Made by a program: the position numbers and the translations under genes | Part shown: piece by piece, positions 1-8,749 of the stretch | How positions within the stretch are numbered: position 1 is the first letter of the stretch | How the letters are laid out: every line of letters begins with the position of its first letter | Notes under the pieces: model-generated | Told to the model about the DNA's origin: nothing | Databases searched by the model: none | Seen by the model: only the letters and a program-made list of their open reading frames with translations | Assembly: GCF_004365175.1 (NCBI RefSeq) | Contig: NZ_SOCE01000001.1 | Coordinates: 3,479,403 to 3,543,402 of the forward strand | Direction of reading: 5' to 3' | Length of the DNA: 64,000 bases | Source: Kribbella voronezhensis | GTDB taxonomy: Bacteria > Actinomycetota > Actinomycetes > Propionibacteriales > Kribbellaceae

Positions 1-207
1 GCGCGGCATCTGGAGCGGTCGCTGGCCGGCGTACTGGAAGGCCGGACCGTGGTCGCGATCGCGCACCGGCTGCACACCGCCCACGACGCGGACGTGATCG
101 CGGTCGTCGAGGACGGCCGGATCGTGGAGCTCGGCGGGCACGACGAACTGGTCGATGCCGAAGGCCCCTATGCGGCACTGTGGCACTCCTGGCACGGTGA
201 CCGCTGA
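1..207 (+). CDS. ABC exporter, ATP-binding C-terminus (5' partial)
   Basis: The window opens inside a gene; the visible 68 codons run in frame from base 1 to a TGA. They hold the end of an ABC nucleotide-binding domain: a switch-histidine region (AIAHRLHTAHDAD) and the typical exporter ending VEDGRIVELGGHDELV. The 'lost' spacing around HRL and the GGHDEL tail are usual for fused permease-ATPase (type IV/B-type) exporters. Walker A, Walker B and the membrane domain lie upstream of the window, so the substrate cannot be inferred. The next gene starts 25 bp downstream and may be co-transcribed. Confidence 0.85.
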   Translation, partial: ARHLERSLAGVLEGRTVVAIAHRLHTAHDADVIAVVEDGRIVELGGHDELVDAEGPYAALWHSWHGDR

Positions 208-232
208 CACCCCTCCAATGGGAGAATGAGGC

Positions 233-2032
233 GTGCTGACCACGCTGCTCTCGCTGCCCACCGTCATGGCCTTCGATGTGGACAGCGAGGGTCGCCTGCT
301 GATCGCGTACGACGGGAGTGGCATCCGTCAACTGCACGAGATCGGCCGGGACGGGAGTTGGCGGACTCTGACCGACCTCGCCGACACCGTCCGGGGCGCC
401 CGGTACATCCCGGGCGCCCGCCGGGCCGTGATCGAGCACGACACCGACGGCAACGAGCGCGGCCAGTTGTCCCTGCTCGACCTGGAGGCGGACGGCCTTC
501 CCGAGCTCGTCCCGCTCGTCCAGGACCCGGCGTACCTGCACCGGCTGATCGATGCCAGACCGGACCGAGTGCTGTTCTCCACCAACCGGCGCAACGACGT
601 CGACTTCGACCTGGTCGCGCGAGACCTGGCAACCGGTGCCGACACGGTGCTGTACGACGGTGGCGGCTTCATGGGCCCGGTCGCGGTGTCACCGGACGAC
701 CGCTGGGCACTGATCCTGATGGCCGGCGGCCCTGGCAACTCGGTCCAGTTGCTCCTGGTCGAGACGACCACCCAGGCGGTCACCGAGTTGACCGCCTTCG
801 ACGCACCGAACTGTCAGGACTCGCCCAGCTGGCTGCCGGACTCGTCCGGGTTCGTGATCTCGAGCGACGCCGATCGTGACCGGATGGCCTTGCGGCGCTT
901 CGACCTCGCGACCGGTAGCTGGAGCGATCTCCTGGTCGACGACCAGCGGGATCTGGCCGGTTGGAGCTGCCCGGACGGCGAGCACCTGCTGGTCGGCAGT
1001 ACTGAGGACGGCGAAGTCTCGCTTGCCCTGCACAGCCTGGCCGACGGTGCTCTGGTAGCGCCGATAGACCTTCCAGGAGGCGGCCTCGCTGCTCGGCAGA
1101 TAGGAGCGAGGGATCCGCTGTGGTCCGAGGACGGCAGTCATGCGGTGATCAACTACACCTCACCTGTGCAGCCGCCTGTGGTGGTCCGCTACACGCGCGA
1201 GACCGGCGGACTCCTGACCGTCGAGGCGCCCGACATGCCGGAGCTGCCGGCCGGTCTGGCACATCCCGAGAGCCACCGGGTGCCGAGTTCGGACGGCGAG
1301 CAGGTCCCGGTGTTCGTGTATCGCCCGGCCGACGGTGGTGACGGGTCGGCGGTCATCCACATTCACGGTGGCCCCGAGGCTGCCGCGATGCGGAGCTGGA
1401 ACGCGGTGATCGCCGGGCTCGTCGCGGACGGCCACACGGTCGTGGTGCCGAACGTGCGCGGCTCGGCGGCGTACGGGAGGCGCTGGTACTCCCTCGACGA
1501 CAAGCGGCTCCGGCTGGACTCGGTGGCCGACCTCGCTGCCATCCATGCCTGGCTGCCGTCGATCGGGGTGGACCAGAGCCGGGTCGCGCTCTTCGGCGGC
1601 TCGTACGGCGGCTACATGGTGCTCGCCGGACTCGCTTTTCAGCCGACGCTCTGGGCGGCCGGCGTCGACATCGTCGGAATCGCCTCGCTGGTGACGTTCC
1701 TGGAGAACACCTCCGACTACCGGCGGGCGGTCCGCGAGCGCGAGTACGGCACGCTGGCCGACGACCGGGACTTCCTGGCGGAGGCCAGCCCGCTCAACCG
1801 GGTGGACGACATCCGGGCGCCGCTGTTCGTCATCCACGGCGCCAACGACCCGCGCGTCCCGCTGTCCGAGGCGGAGCAGATCGCCGAAGCCCTGGCCAAG
1901 CGGGACATCCCCTGCCAACTGCTCGTGTACTCCGACGAGGGCCACGGCCTGGCGAAGCGCCAGAACCGCCTCGACGCCTACCCGAAGGCCTTCGCGTTCC
2001 TCGCGGAGCACCTAGCTCAAAGCGGGAAGTAG
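233..2032 (+). CDS. S9 family peptidase (prolyl oligopeptidase-type)
   Basis: A 599-aa protein with the two-part layout of S9 peptidases. Roughly the first 340 residues read as beta-propeller blades (repeated SPDDRW / SEDGSH-like motifs), and the C-terminal part is an alpha/beta-hydrolase. Catalytic Ser is in GGSYGGY (about residue 458), Asp in GANDPRVP (about 540) and His in DEGHGL (about 571). No signal peptide is visible, so it is likely a cytoplasmic aminopeptidase or acylpeptide hydrolase acting on short peptides. The GTG start is preceded by GGGAG at good spacing. The 3' end overlaps the convergent LD-carboxypeptidase gene by 21 bp. Confidence 0.9.
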   Translation: MLTTLLSLPTVMAFDVDSEGRLLIAYDGSGIRQLHEIGRDGSWRTLTDLADTVRGARYIPGARRAVIEHDTDGNERGQLSLLDLEADGLPELVPLVQDPAYLHRLIDARPDRVLFSTNRRNDVDFDLVARDLATGADTVLYDGGGFMGPVAVSPDDRWALILMAGGPGNSVQLLLVETTTQAVTELTAFDAPNCQDSPSWLPDSSGFVISSDADRDRMALRRFDLATGSWSDLLVDDQRDLAGWSCPDGEHLLVGSTEDGEVSLALHSLADGALVAPIDLPGGGLAARQIGARDPLWSEDGSHAVINYTSPVQPPVVVRYTRETGGLLTVEAPDMPELPAGLAHPESHRVPSSDGEQVPVFVYRPADGGDGSAVIHIHGGPEAAAMRSWNAVIAGLVADGHTVVVPNVRGSAAYGRRWYSLDDKRLRLDSVADLAAIHAWLPSIGVDQSRVALFGGSYGGYMVLAGLAFQPTLWAAGVDIVGIASLVTFLENTSDYRRAVREREYGTLADDRDFLAEASPLNRVDDIRAPLFVIHGANDPRVPLSEAEQIAEALAKRDIPCQLLVYSDEGHGLAKRQNRLDAYPKAFAFLAEHLAQSGK

Positions 2033-2923
2033 CGGAGTCAGCCTCGTGCCTTCCAGCCGGACCGGAAGGCCGAGCGGCAGGGCCAGGTTGAGTTCGGCGT
2101 GGCCGACGGCGGCGCCTTCGAGCATCGGTACGCCGAGGGGGACGAGTCGCTCGCGGATCACCTCGGCGACCAGGTCGGTGCTGTCGGACTCGGTGAAGTC
2201 GCCGATCACCAGACCGCTGACCTGGTCGAACCAGCCGGACCTGAGCAGCTGGGTGAGCAACCGGTCGATCCGGTAGCCGTCCTCGCCGACGTCCTCCAGG
2301 ACGACGATCCCGGCCGGCCGCGCGAAGGTCGGCGTACCGAGGCTCGCTGCCAGGAGCGCCAGGTTGCCCCCGAGCAGGCGGCCTTCCGCAGTACCGGGGA
2401 CTACGGAACGGGCGCCGGCGGGAGCGAGCAGATCCGTCACCGACTCGGGAGCGAACAGCAGGTCGCGCAGGCGATCCCGGCCTTGTTCAGAGCCGAGTTG
2501 CTCGACGGCGGCGGCCATCGGCCCGTGGATCGTCACCAGGCCACGCGCGTTCAGCACCTCGTGCAGGGCGGTGATGTCACTGAAGCCGACAAGGATCTTG
2601 TCGACAGCCGCCAGCTCCTCGACGTCGAGGTGCTGGAGCATGCGCTGTACGCCGTACCCGCCGCGTGCGCAGATCACCGCCTTGAAGTCCGGCTCCAGCC
2701 ACGCCGCCCGGAAGTCCGCCGCGCGGGCCGTGTCCTCCGACGCGAGATACGGCAACTTGTCGTGCCGCCCCAGCGCCGCGGGCATCACCTCGACCTCGAG
2801 CCCCCAGTCCCGCAGGTACTTGAGCCCGATCTCCAGGCGTGCACCGTCCAACGGCCCGGCCGGAGCAACCACGGCCACTCGATCCCCGGCCGCCAACCGC
2901 GCCGGCCTCCTCACCTCGATCAC
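2012..2923 (-). CDS. LD-carboxypeptidase (peptidase S66 family)
   Basis: 303 aa, the usual length of muramoyl-tetrapeptide LD-carboxypeptidases and MccF-like enzymes. The S66 triad is visible: Ser115 in GFSDITAL, Glu210 in VVLEDVGEDGY, and His275 in GHAELNLALPLG. The family cleaves the terminal D-Ala from murein tetrapeptides during wall recycling, or hydrolyses acyl-sulfamoyl adenylates (MccF branch); the sequence alone does not separate these. No signal peptide, so cytoplasmic. Its end overlaps the convergent S9 peptidase gene by 21 bp. Confidence 0.88.
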   Translation of the reverse strand: MIEVRRPARLAAGDRVAVVAPAGPLDGARLEIGLKYLRDWGLEVEVMPAALGRHDKLPYLASEDTARAADFRAAWLEPDFKAVICARGGYGVQRMLQHLDVEELAAVDKILVGFSDITALHEVLNARGLVTIHGPMAAAVEQLGSEQGRDRLRDLLFAPESVTDLLAPAGARSVVPGTAEGRLLGGNLALLAASLGTPTFARPAGIVVLEDVGEDGYRIDRLLTQLLRSGWFDQVSGLVIGDFTESDSTDLVAEVIRERLVPLGVPMLEGAAVGHAELNLALPLGLPVRLEGTRLTPLLPALS

Positions 2924-2962
2924 CAGGCAGACGCTATCCCGGGCGGCCCTCCGCGCACGACC

Positions 2963-3169
2963 TCAGACCCCCAGCTTCGTCAGCACGCCGGTGATGAACG
3001 GGGCCTTGCCGGCTCGGTAGGCAGGCCGGTCCTCGTCGTCAGCCGCCGCCAGCTCCCGCTTGATCCGGGCACACTCGGCTCGGTCGGCCGGATCCCGCCG
3101 GCGCTGCTCCTCGAACAGCGCCGGCCGGCGGACGTCGTACTCGACGATTTCGATCGGATCCAGCCGCAT
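2963..3169 (-). CDS. Small GrpB/UPF0157-like protein, apparently internally deleted
   Basis: A 68-aa reading frame. Its first part (IEIVEYDVRRPALFEEQRR) resembles the conserved start of GrpB/UPF0157 proteins, which are about 170 aa. The rest (IKRELAAADDEDRPAY, then KAPFITGVL) resembles the conserved end of the same family. The central nucleotidyltransferase-like part, about 100 residues, is absent, yet the frame is kept. It could be an expressed mini-protein or the scar of an in-frame deletion. The resemblance is from recalled family consensus, not an alignment. The neighbours on both sides are unrelated. Confidence 0.55.
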   Translation of the reverse strand: MRLDPIEIVEYDVRRPALFEEQRRRDPADRAECARIKRELAAADDEDRPAYRAGKAPFITGVLTKLGV

Positions 3170-3178
3170 GTCCCTGGT

Positions 3179-6100
3179 CTACCAGTCGACCTTCACGGTG
3201 GCTGTCTTGGTGACGCCGTTGACGGTGACTGACAGGTCGGCCGAGCCGGGGCGGAGGGCGGTGAGTTGGCCGGTGGCCGGGTCGTAGGAGGCGACGGACC
3301 AGAAGGGCGCCGTCTTGGCCGGGCCGATGTGCAGGAACGTCGAACCCGACCAGTCGGCCGAGACCGGGAAGGAGACGGGGACGCGACGGTCGTCCTGTAC
3401 CACGGTCGCCGTGGCGGGCGCGGTCTGTCCGCGGCGGAGGGTCGCCGGGGCGGTCAGCTCGAGCGCGTCCACATGCGGCCGGAGTTCGACCTGGAACCAG
3501 GAGCGCTCCGGCGCCGACCAGTTCCGCTCAGCCGCGCCGGCAACCCGCGCTGCCGGGTCGATCCCGACGAGCGCCCAGCCGGTGAAACCACCCGCATCGG
3601 GCGCGGCCGCTGGGCTCTTGCCCGAGTTGCCGGTCAGCGGCAGCAGTACGCCGTCGGTCCGGGTCGCCGCGAAGGTCCCTGCGTGCCCTGCCATGTACGC
3701 CGCGCCCTTGCCGGTCGATGCCCGGAAGTCGGCGAGCCAGCGGACCAGCAACTCGGCCTCCTTGCGATCGCCGAGCTGGGAGTTCTGCGTCGGTGACGGA
3801 TCGTCGATCGGGTGGTGTGCCATCACCACGACGTTGCGGATCGCCGGGTTCGCCGCCGCATCGTCGAGTTGTTTGCGCAGATCGAGGATCTGGTCGAACC
3901 CACCGGCGCGGAGCGACCCGAGCGAGGAGTCCCGCAGTACGAAGCGGGTGCCCTTGTGGTCGAAGGTGCTGGTGGGGGCGCCGAACACCTTGGTCCACTC
4001 GGACAGGTCCCCGGGGCCGTAGCTCTCGTGGTTGCCCGGGACGTAGTGCACCGGGACCTTGCCGGCGACCTCTTCGTCGATGATCTTCTTGGCCAGCGCG
4101 ATGTCGTTCGCAAAACCACGGTCGACGAAGTCGCCGTTGATGACCAGGAAGTCCGGGTGCTGCGCGAGTGCTTCGCGGATCGTGCGCCGGGCCTGCTTCG
4201 CGTTCCCCGATTCGGGGTCGTCGGCGGTGAACTGCGCGTCCGACATCACGGCGAACCGCCACCGGCCGCCACCGGTGACCGTCCCGTCGGTGACGACCAT
4301 CGGATCGATCACCTTGGCCGGCGGCGTCATCGTCACGGGCGGCGCACCGCGGACGGTCAGGTCGTCGATGACGATGCGGCCGGAGTACTGCCGGGTCGGC
4401 ACGGTCTCGACCACGTAGATCCGCCAGAACCTCAGCGGCATCGTCAGCCCCGGCGGAATGGTCGCCTCGACGTACTTCCAGCCGGTCCAGTCGACCGCGG
4501 CCGCCAGGTTCAGCGTCTGCGCCGAGCCACCGGCGCCGTCGTACGCGTTGGCCCGCAACCACGCACCCTTGCCATCGCCGTACACCCAGGCGCCGAGCTT
4601 CTGCGGCTGTCCGGGCAACGTCTGCTGCGGCGTCTGGGACAGGTACGCCGCGCGCGTCGCCGTGCTGCCCGTCAACGAGTAGTCGAGCGCGATCGCCTGA
4701 CCACCGTCGTGGCCTTCGGCAACAGACCTCGAAGCCGTCGCGGCTCCGACCGGTACGGCGTTCGCCTGCCACTTGGCGGGATCGTCGACCTCGTCCACCA
4801 CCTGGCTGGTGAGGCCGGCGGTCACACTGAGCTGGGTCGTCAAGGCGCCGACCTTCGCCGTCACGACCGTGGAGACGGCATCGGCGCCGACCGCGGTCAC
4901 GTCGAACCCATTGCCTCGGGCAACGAGCTTGATCAGCGCCGGGTCGTAGGTCAGCTGGACGTCGCGCGGCTCCACCCAGGTGGAGAAGCCGTCCGCGTCG
5001 AAGCCGTCGACGGTGAAGAATCCCTTGGAGGTTGCATCCGGCAACGAAACTTGGCGGGTCGACGGAGCCAGCCGGATCGGCGTACCGAGCACGGTCATCG
5101 GGAACCGGCCGCGGGCCTGACCTCGCTGGGCGGTGACGATGACGTCGCCGGCGCGGCGACCGGTGACGACCCCCTGACTGGTGACCCGGGCATTGCTGCC
5201 GACCGACCAGTACGGCGTACCGGGGGCCGGCGCGTAGGTTTCGTCGTGCCCGCGTGCTGTGAGGACCCGGCTGAGGCCGGTGAGCACGCGGGAGCTCTTG
5301 GAGATGTCGGTGTCGGGCAGCTCGGCCGCAGTACCGGCGGCTTCCACCTGGAAGCCGGTGAGGCGCCCGGATCCCTTGGTGGGAAGGAGTCCCAGGCCGT
5401 TCGGCACCAGGCGTTCGCCGCCGTCGGACGGGTTGTTGACCACCTCGGGTGCCTGCTCACCGGGCGAGCGAGCCAGCATCGTCGAAGAACCGCCGCCGTC
5501 GAGGTTCAGGACGTCGTCGGCGCCGAGGCCGACCATCAGCTGGCCCATCTCCTTGAGCGACAGTCCGCGCGAGCCGGTCGCCCGGCCGTCGACCGTCAGC
5601 AACACCATCCGGCGGCCGTTGTCGGTGAATCCCACCGCGGTGCGGGGCGCCAGGTCGGCGTCCGGGACGTCGTCGGGCACCTTGCCGTCCCGGGCGAGCT
5701 GAACGTTGCCACTGATGCCCACCGCGATATCGGCGGCGTCGGAGCGCGGACCGTACTGGACCTCCACCTTGTCGCCGACCTCGAACGCGGCGAGCGCGGT
5801 GGCTCCGGTGTCGCGGCCGATCAGAGCGAGCTCGTTCGCGGCGAGCGGCGTCGTACCGGGTGTGGTGGCCGACGAGACGACGACGCCGTCGCGGAGTAGT
5901 ACCTCGCGGACCGTCGGCAGGCCGTCGACCGTGCGAGTGCGCGGGGCGTCGCCCCATTCGGGGGTGTAGAGGCCGATGCCGTTCGCGTCGACGGTCGGCG
6001 AGTTGAGGTTGGTGAGGTCGAGCTTGGTCGCGTCGTCGTCCGTCGCGGTGCCTTGCAGGAAGACCTGGGCGATCTTGCCGAGGCCGTCCTTGCCGATCAC

Positions 6101-6634
6101 CGCGGTGTCGTTGTGGCCGGCGGCCGGCGCGTTGATCAGGCGGCCGCCGCGTTCGATCCCAACCCCGAGCGGGGCCGTGGTGTCGTTGATGTCGAAGAAG
6201 TCGCCGTTGACACCGGCGATCGCGCCCTTGCGAGCGAGCTGCTGACTGAGCGGCAGGCCACCGGAGACCTTGCCGGTGTTGACGTAGTCGACGGTGACGC
6301 CGTGCTGGTCCAGGTCCGCGACGAGGAAGTCACCTCGCAGCCAGCCACGTGCGTCGAGACGCTCGAAGGCGGTGTAGTTCACGCCGGGCGCGACCGGACT
6401 GTCCTTGCGGCTGGTGACGAGACCTTCGCCGGCCGGCGCGATGGCGACATCGGCGATGTCCGACGGCGCCGACGAATGCCTGAGGGCTTCGACGGGCGCG
6501 CGACCCGGGTCTGGGACGGGCTGGGCGAACGCGGGGGCGAAGGCGCCGGTGGCGAGCAGACCGCCGGCCAGCACGCTGACCGCCGTACGCCGGCCTGTCG
6601 TCGCCCGGTTGATCGATGGACGGAACGGTGACAC
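3179..6634 (-). CDS. Secreted phosphodiester glycosidase (NAGPA-like)/metallophosphoesterase multidomain protein
   Basis: About 1151 aa. I place the start at GTG 6634 because AGGAGG lies 5 nt upstream; a longer frame begins at 6667. A signal peptide (RRTAVSVLAGGLLATGAFAPAFA) ends near residue 37. Next comes a NAGPA/DUF2233-type domain with GVNGDFFD (about 140-146) and DGGGSSTMLA (about 381). A Big2-like and a carbohydrate-binding-like segment follow (about 400-770). A calcineurin-type metallophosphoesterase has MSDAQF (about 798), NGDFVD, GNHES (about 868), AHHP (about 938) and GHAGTF (about 982). A further Ig-like domain ends the protein. Likely an exported enzyme acting on phosphodiester-linked sugars of wall or extracellular polymers. 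Confidence 0.85.
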   Translation of the reverse strand: MSPFRPSINRATTGRRTAVSVLAGGLLATGAFAPAFAQPVPDPGRAPVEALRHSSAPSDIADVAIAPAGEGLVTSRKDSPVAPGVNYTAFERLDARGWLRGDFLVADLDQHGVTVDYVNTGKVSGGLPLSQQLARKGAIAGVNGDFFDINDTTAPLGVGIERGGRLINAPAAGHNDTAVIGKDGLGKIAQVFLQGTATDDDATKLDLTNLNSPTVDANGIGLYTPEWGDAPRTRTVDGLPTVREVLLRDGVVVSSATTPGTTPLAANELALIGRDTGATALAAFEVGDKVEVQYGPRSDAADIAVGISGNVQLARDGKVPDDVPDADLAPRTAVGFTDNGRRMVLLTVDGRATGSRGLSLKEMGQLMVGLGADDVLNLDGGGSSTMLARSPGEQAPEVVNNPSDGGERLVPNGLGLLPTKGSGRLTGFQVEAAGTAAELPDTDISKSSRVLTGLSRVLTARGHDETYAPAPGTPYWSVGSNARVTSQGVVTGRRAGDVIVTAQRGQARGRFPMTVLGTPIRLAPSTRQVSLPDATSKGFFTVDGFDADGFSTWVEPRDVQLTYDPALIKLVARGNGFDVTAVGADAVSTVVTAKVGALTTQLSVTAGLTSQVVDEVDDPAKWQANAVPVGAATASRSVAEGHDGGQAIALDYSLTGSTATRAAYLSQTPQQTLPGQPQKLGAWVYGDGKGAWLRANAYDGAGGSAQTLNLAAAVDWTGWKYVEATIPPGLTMPLRFWRIYVVETVPTRQYSGRIVIDDLTVRGAPPVTMTPPAKVIDPMVVTDGTVTGGGRWRFAVMSDAQFTADDPESGNAKQARRTIREALAQHPDFLVINGDFVDRGFANDIALAKKIIDEEVAGKVPVHYVPGNHESYGPGDLSEWTKVFGAPTSTFDHKGTRFVLRDSSLGSLRAGGFDQILDLRKQLDDAAANPAIRNVVVMAHHPIDDPSPTQNSQLGDRKEAELLVRWLADFRASTGKGAAYMAGHAGTFAATRTDGVLLPLTGNSGKSPAAAPDAGGFTGWALVGIDPAARVAGAAERNWSAPERSWFQVELRPHVDALELTAPATLRRGQTAPATATVVQDDRRVPVSFPVSADWSGSTFLHIGPAKTAPFWSVASYDPATGQLTALRPGSADLSVTVNGVTKTATVKVDW

Positions 6635-6804
6635 GGGAGCCTCCTCGGCGTGGGCGGACGCGGCCATCCGACGCCGAGAGCCCTACCGCCACGTGAGGCG
6701 CAGGTGTACGCCGATCAACCGACCGGTGACAAAGTAACGTCTCCAGTCGGTTATCGGAAGATTTCTGTCAGGATTCGGCCTGGACCAGCCGCCGGCCGGC
6801 GGCC

Positions 6805-7128
6805 TCAGTCCAGCGACACCGGACGGCTCGCGGCCTCCCAGGCCTGCATCCCGCCCTCGAAGTTGACCGCGTCGCGGCCCTGGGAGGCGAGGAACTGCGT
6901 CGCCATCGACGAGCGGCCGCCGACCGCGCAGACGCAGAGCACCTTCTGGTCCAGCGGCACTTCGCCGACGCGCTCCTGCAACTGGCCGAGCGGGATGTGC
7001 GTCGCACCCTCGATGTGGCCGCGATTCCACTCGTCGGGCTCCCGGACGTCGAGAACGAACGCCTCGGCCAGCAGTTCGTCGTCAAGGTCGGCTACGCCCA
7101 CGGCAGGAATCTCGGAATTCTGGAACAT
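6805..7128 (-). CDS. Rhodanese-like domain protein
   Basis: A single-domain rhodanese of 107 aa counted from ATG 7128, the start that best fits the family; the frame is open to 7164. The fold signatures LDVREPDEWNRGHIEGA and GGMQAW are present. The active-site loop CAVGGRS carries the catalytic cysteine (Cys67, with a second Cys at 65). Such proteins move sulfane sulfur in the cytoplasm; the acceptor is unknown here. It lies between the large secreted phosphoesterase gene and the MFS pump, all on the minus strand, with a 170-bp gap to the former. Confidence 0.85.
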   Translation of the reverse strand: MFQNSEIPAVGVADLDDELLAEAFVLDVREPDEWNRGHIEGATHIPLGQLQERVGEVPLDQKVLCVCAVGGRSSMATQFLASQGRDAVNFEGGMQAWEAASRPVSLD

Positions 7129-7179
7129 ACCCCGATCATCGCAGCCTCCCCGGCCGGTCATCACACACGGTCCGCACGG

Positions 7180-8652
7180 CTACACCTCGAGGGCCTCGGC
7201 ATCCGACTCACTCGGAGCGTCGGCGGCGACGCCTCGTGCGCGCAGCATCGCCCAGCCGACGAGTGCGCCGGCGATCACCGTCAGCGTGAGGCCGGCCATC
7301 GTGACCGCCTGCTCGAACTGCGAAGTCTGCTGCTCGGTCCAGTTCGAGACGGCGATGTCTCCGGCGAAGAGCGCCGCGAGGATGGTGCCCGTCACCGCCA
7401 GGCCGATGCCAGGGGTGACCTGGGTGGCGGTATCGAGCAGCGCCGCGCCGATCGTGGTCCGGTTCTTCGGCAGACCGCGGAGCACATTGAAGCCGGCAAC
7501 CGTGCCGATGACCCGCATCCCCGCGGCCACGAGCACTAGGGACACGGCCACCCAGGGATAACCGAAACTACTGAACACGCCGAAGATCGCTAACCCGGAC
7601 ACGACCGCGGCAGAGCTGATCCAGGCGGCTCGATCGGCACCGACCCGCTCCACGAACGGACCGACGAGTCTGCCGCCGGCGATCAGGACCACAACCTGCG
7701 GGAGCATGCCGAGGGAAGCCTGCACGGGCGTCCACCCCCAGTCGAGCTGCAGTTGCAGCGTGACCATGTAGCCGAGACCCGCGACCGCCAGACCGGCTGC
7801 GGCCTTGTAGGCCAGGGCGCTCGACACCAGCGGGCGGGCGATGAGCCGCAGGTCGAGCAGCGGGTACTGCGCTGTGCGGGAGCGGACGACAAAGAGAGTC
7901 CCGGCGACGACGGCCGCGCCCGATACCGTCCACGGTGCCCACGAACCAGCGCCTTCGTTGACGAACAGGGTCGGCGCGAGCAGCGCGAGCACGATCGTCG
8001 CCGTACTCAGCAGTGCTCCGAGAACGTCCACCGGGTCGTGGTGCAACTCAGCCGGATCGTCAGCGGCAATCCCTGCCCGTACGCCGATGAGCGCGAGCGC
8101 CGCGATCGGAACGTTCACCAGCAGGAGCACCTGCCAAGGGGCGAATGCGAGCACGAAGCCACCGACCGTCGGGCCGACCGCGAGGCCGACCAGACCGACG
8201 GTCGAAATCAGGGTGATCGCCTTGACCTGGAGCTTGTCCGTGTCGAACAGCCGGAAGGCGAGCGCGATCGAACCGGGGGTGGTCATCGCCGCGGCGACAC
8301 CCATCACGGCACGGACGGCGATCAGTTGTCCGGCGGAGCTGACGAAGGCGGTCGCCAGACTCGCGAGACCCAGCACCACCAGGCCGACGAGCATCGTCCG
8401 GCGCCGGCCGAATCTGTCGGCGATCGCGCCGAACAGCAGCATCAGTCCGCCGAACACGACGACGTACGCGCCGGTCACCCACTGCAGCGCGACCGTGGAA
8501 GCCCGCAGGTCGCGCCCGATCGTGGGCAGCGCGACATTGAGGATCGAGTTGTCGAGCATCTCGAACAGGAACACCGCGGACAGGCCGGCCAGGGCGACCC
8601 AGGCCTCGCGCAGGGACTGGGGAGGTGAGGTCGCCTCTCGTTCATGGCTCAT
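7180..8652 (-). CDS. MFS multidrug transporter, DHA2 (EmrB/QacA) type
   Basis: 490 aa from ATG 8652, which has GGAG about 7 nt upstream; 50 more in-frame codons upstream look non-coding. The hydrophobic profile fits 14 membrane helices. DHA2 motifs are visible: motif A GAIADRFGRRRTMLVG after helix 2, LDNSILNVALPTIGRDL in helix 1, and the motif C-like segment around VGLAVGPTVGGFV. Predicted proton-driven drug exporter in the inner membrane. It diverges from a TetR gene across a strong palindrome, so it is probably repressed by that regulator and induced by its substrate. Confidence 0.88.
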   Translation of the reverse strand: MSHEREATSPPQSLREAWVALAGLSAVFLFEMLDNSILNVALPTIGRDLRASTVALQWVTGAYVVVFGGLMLLFGAIADRFGRRRTMLVGLVVLGLASLATAFVSSAGQLIAVRAVMGVAAAMTTPGSIALAFRLFDTDKLQVKAITLISTVGLVGLAVGPTVGGFVLAFAPWQVLLLVNVPIAALALIGVRAGIAADDPAELHHDPVDVLGALLSTATIVLALLAPTLFVNEGAGSWAPWTVSGAAVVAGTLFVVRSRTAQYPLLDLRLIARPLVSSALAYKAAAGLAVAGLGYMVTLQLQLDWGWTPVQASLGMLPQVVVLIAGGRLVGPFVERVGADRAAWISSAAVVSGLAIFGVFSSFGYPWVAVSLVLVAAGMRVIGTVAGFNVLRGLPKNRTTIGAALLDTATQVTPGIGLAVTGTILAALFAGDIAVSNWTEQQTSQFEQAVTMAGLTLTVIAGALVGWAMLRARGVAADAPSESDAEALEV

Positions 8653-8688
8653 GGTCACTCCAGTGCTGAGGTGAGGGTCAGGTCTAGT

Positions 8689-8725
8689 TTTAGAGCGTAC
8701 CCCAATTTCTTGGGCACGCTCTAAA
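8689..8725. promoter_or_regulatory. TetR operator palindrome between MFS pump and regulator
   Basis: A near-perfect inverted repeat lies in the 97-bp divergent gap: TTTAGAGCGTACCCCAA, a 4-nt centre, then TTGGGCACGCTCTAAA. The arms pair at all but one inserted base. It ends 24 bp before the TetR start and begins 37 bp before the pump start, so it can cover both promoters. This is the expected place for autoregulation plus control of the pump. Confidence 0.8.
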
Positions 8726-8749
8726 TTTGTTGCTTGATACACTCCGGAG

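Noticed and set aside
3812..5899. 695-aa reading frame antisense to the secreted phosphoesterase
   Set aside because: A compositional shadow: Arg/Gly/Val-rich, no domain, directly opposite a gene with clear motifs. The same applies to long antisense frames at 2099-3232, 18798-20747, 20659-22833, 44822-46420, 50975-52894 and 53568-55013.
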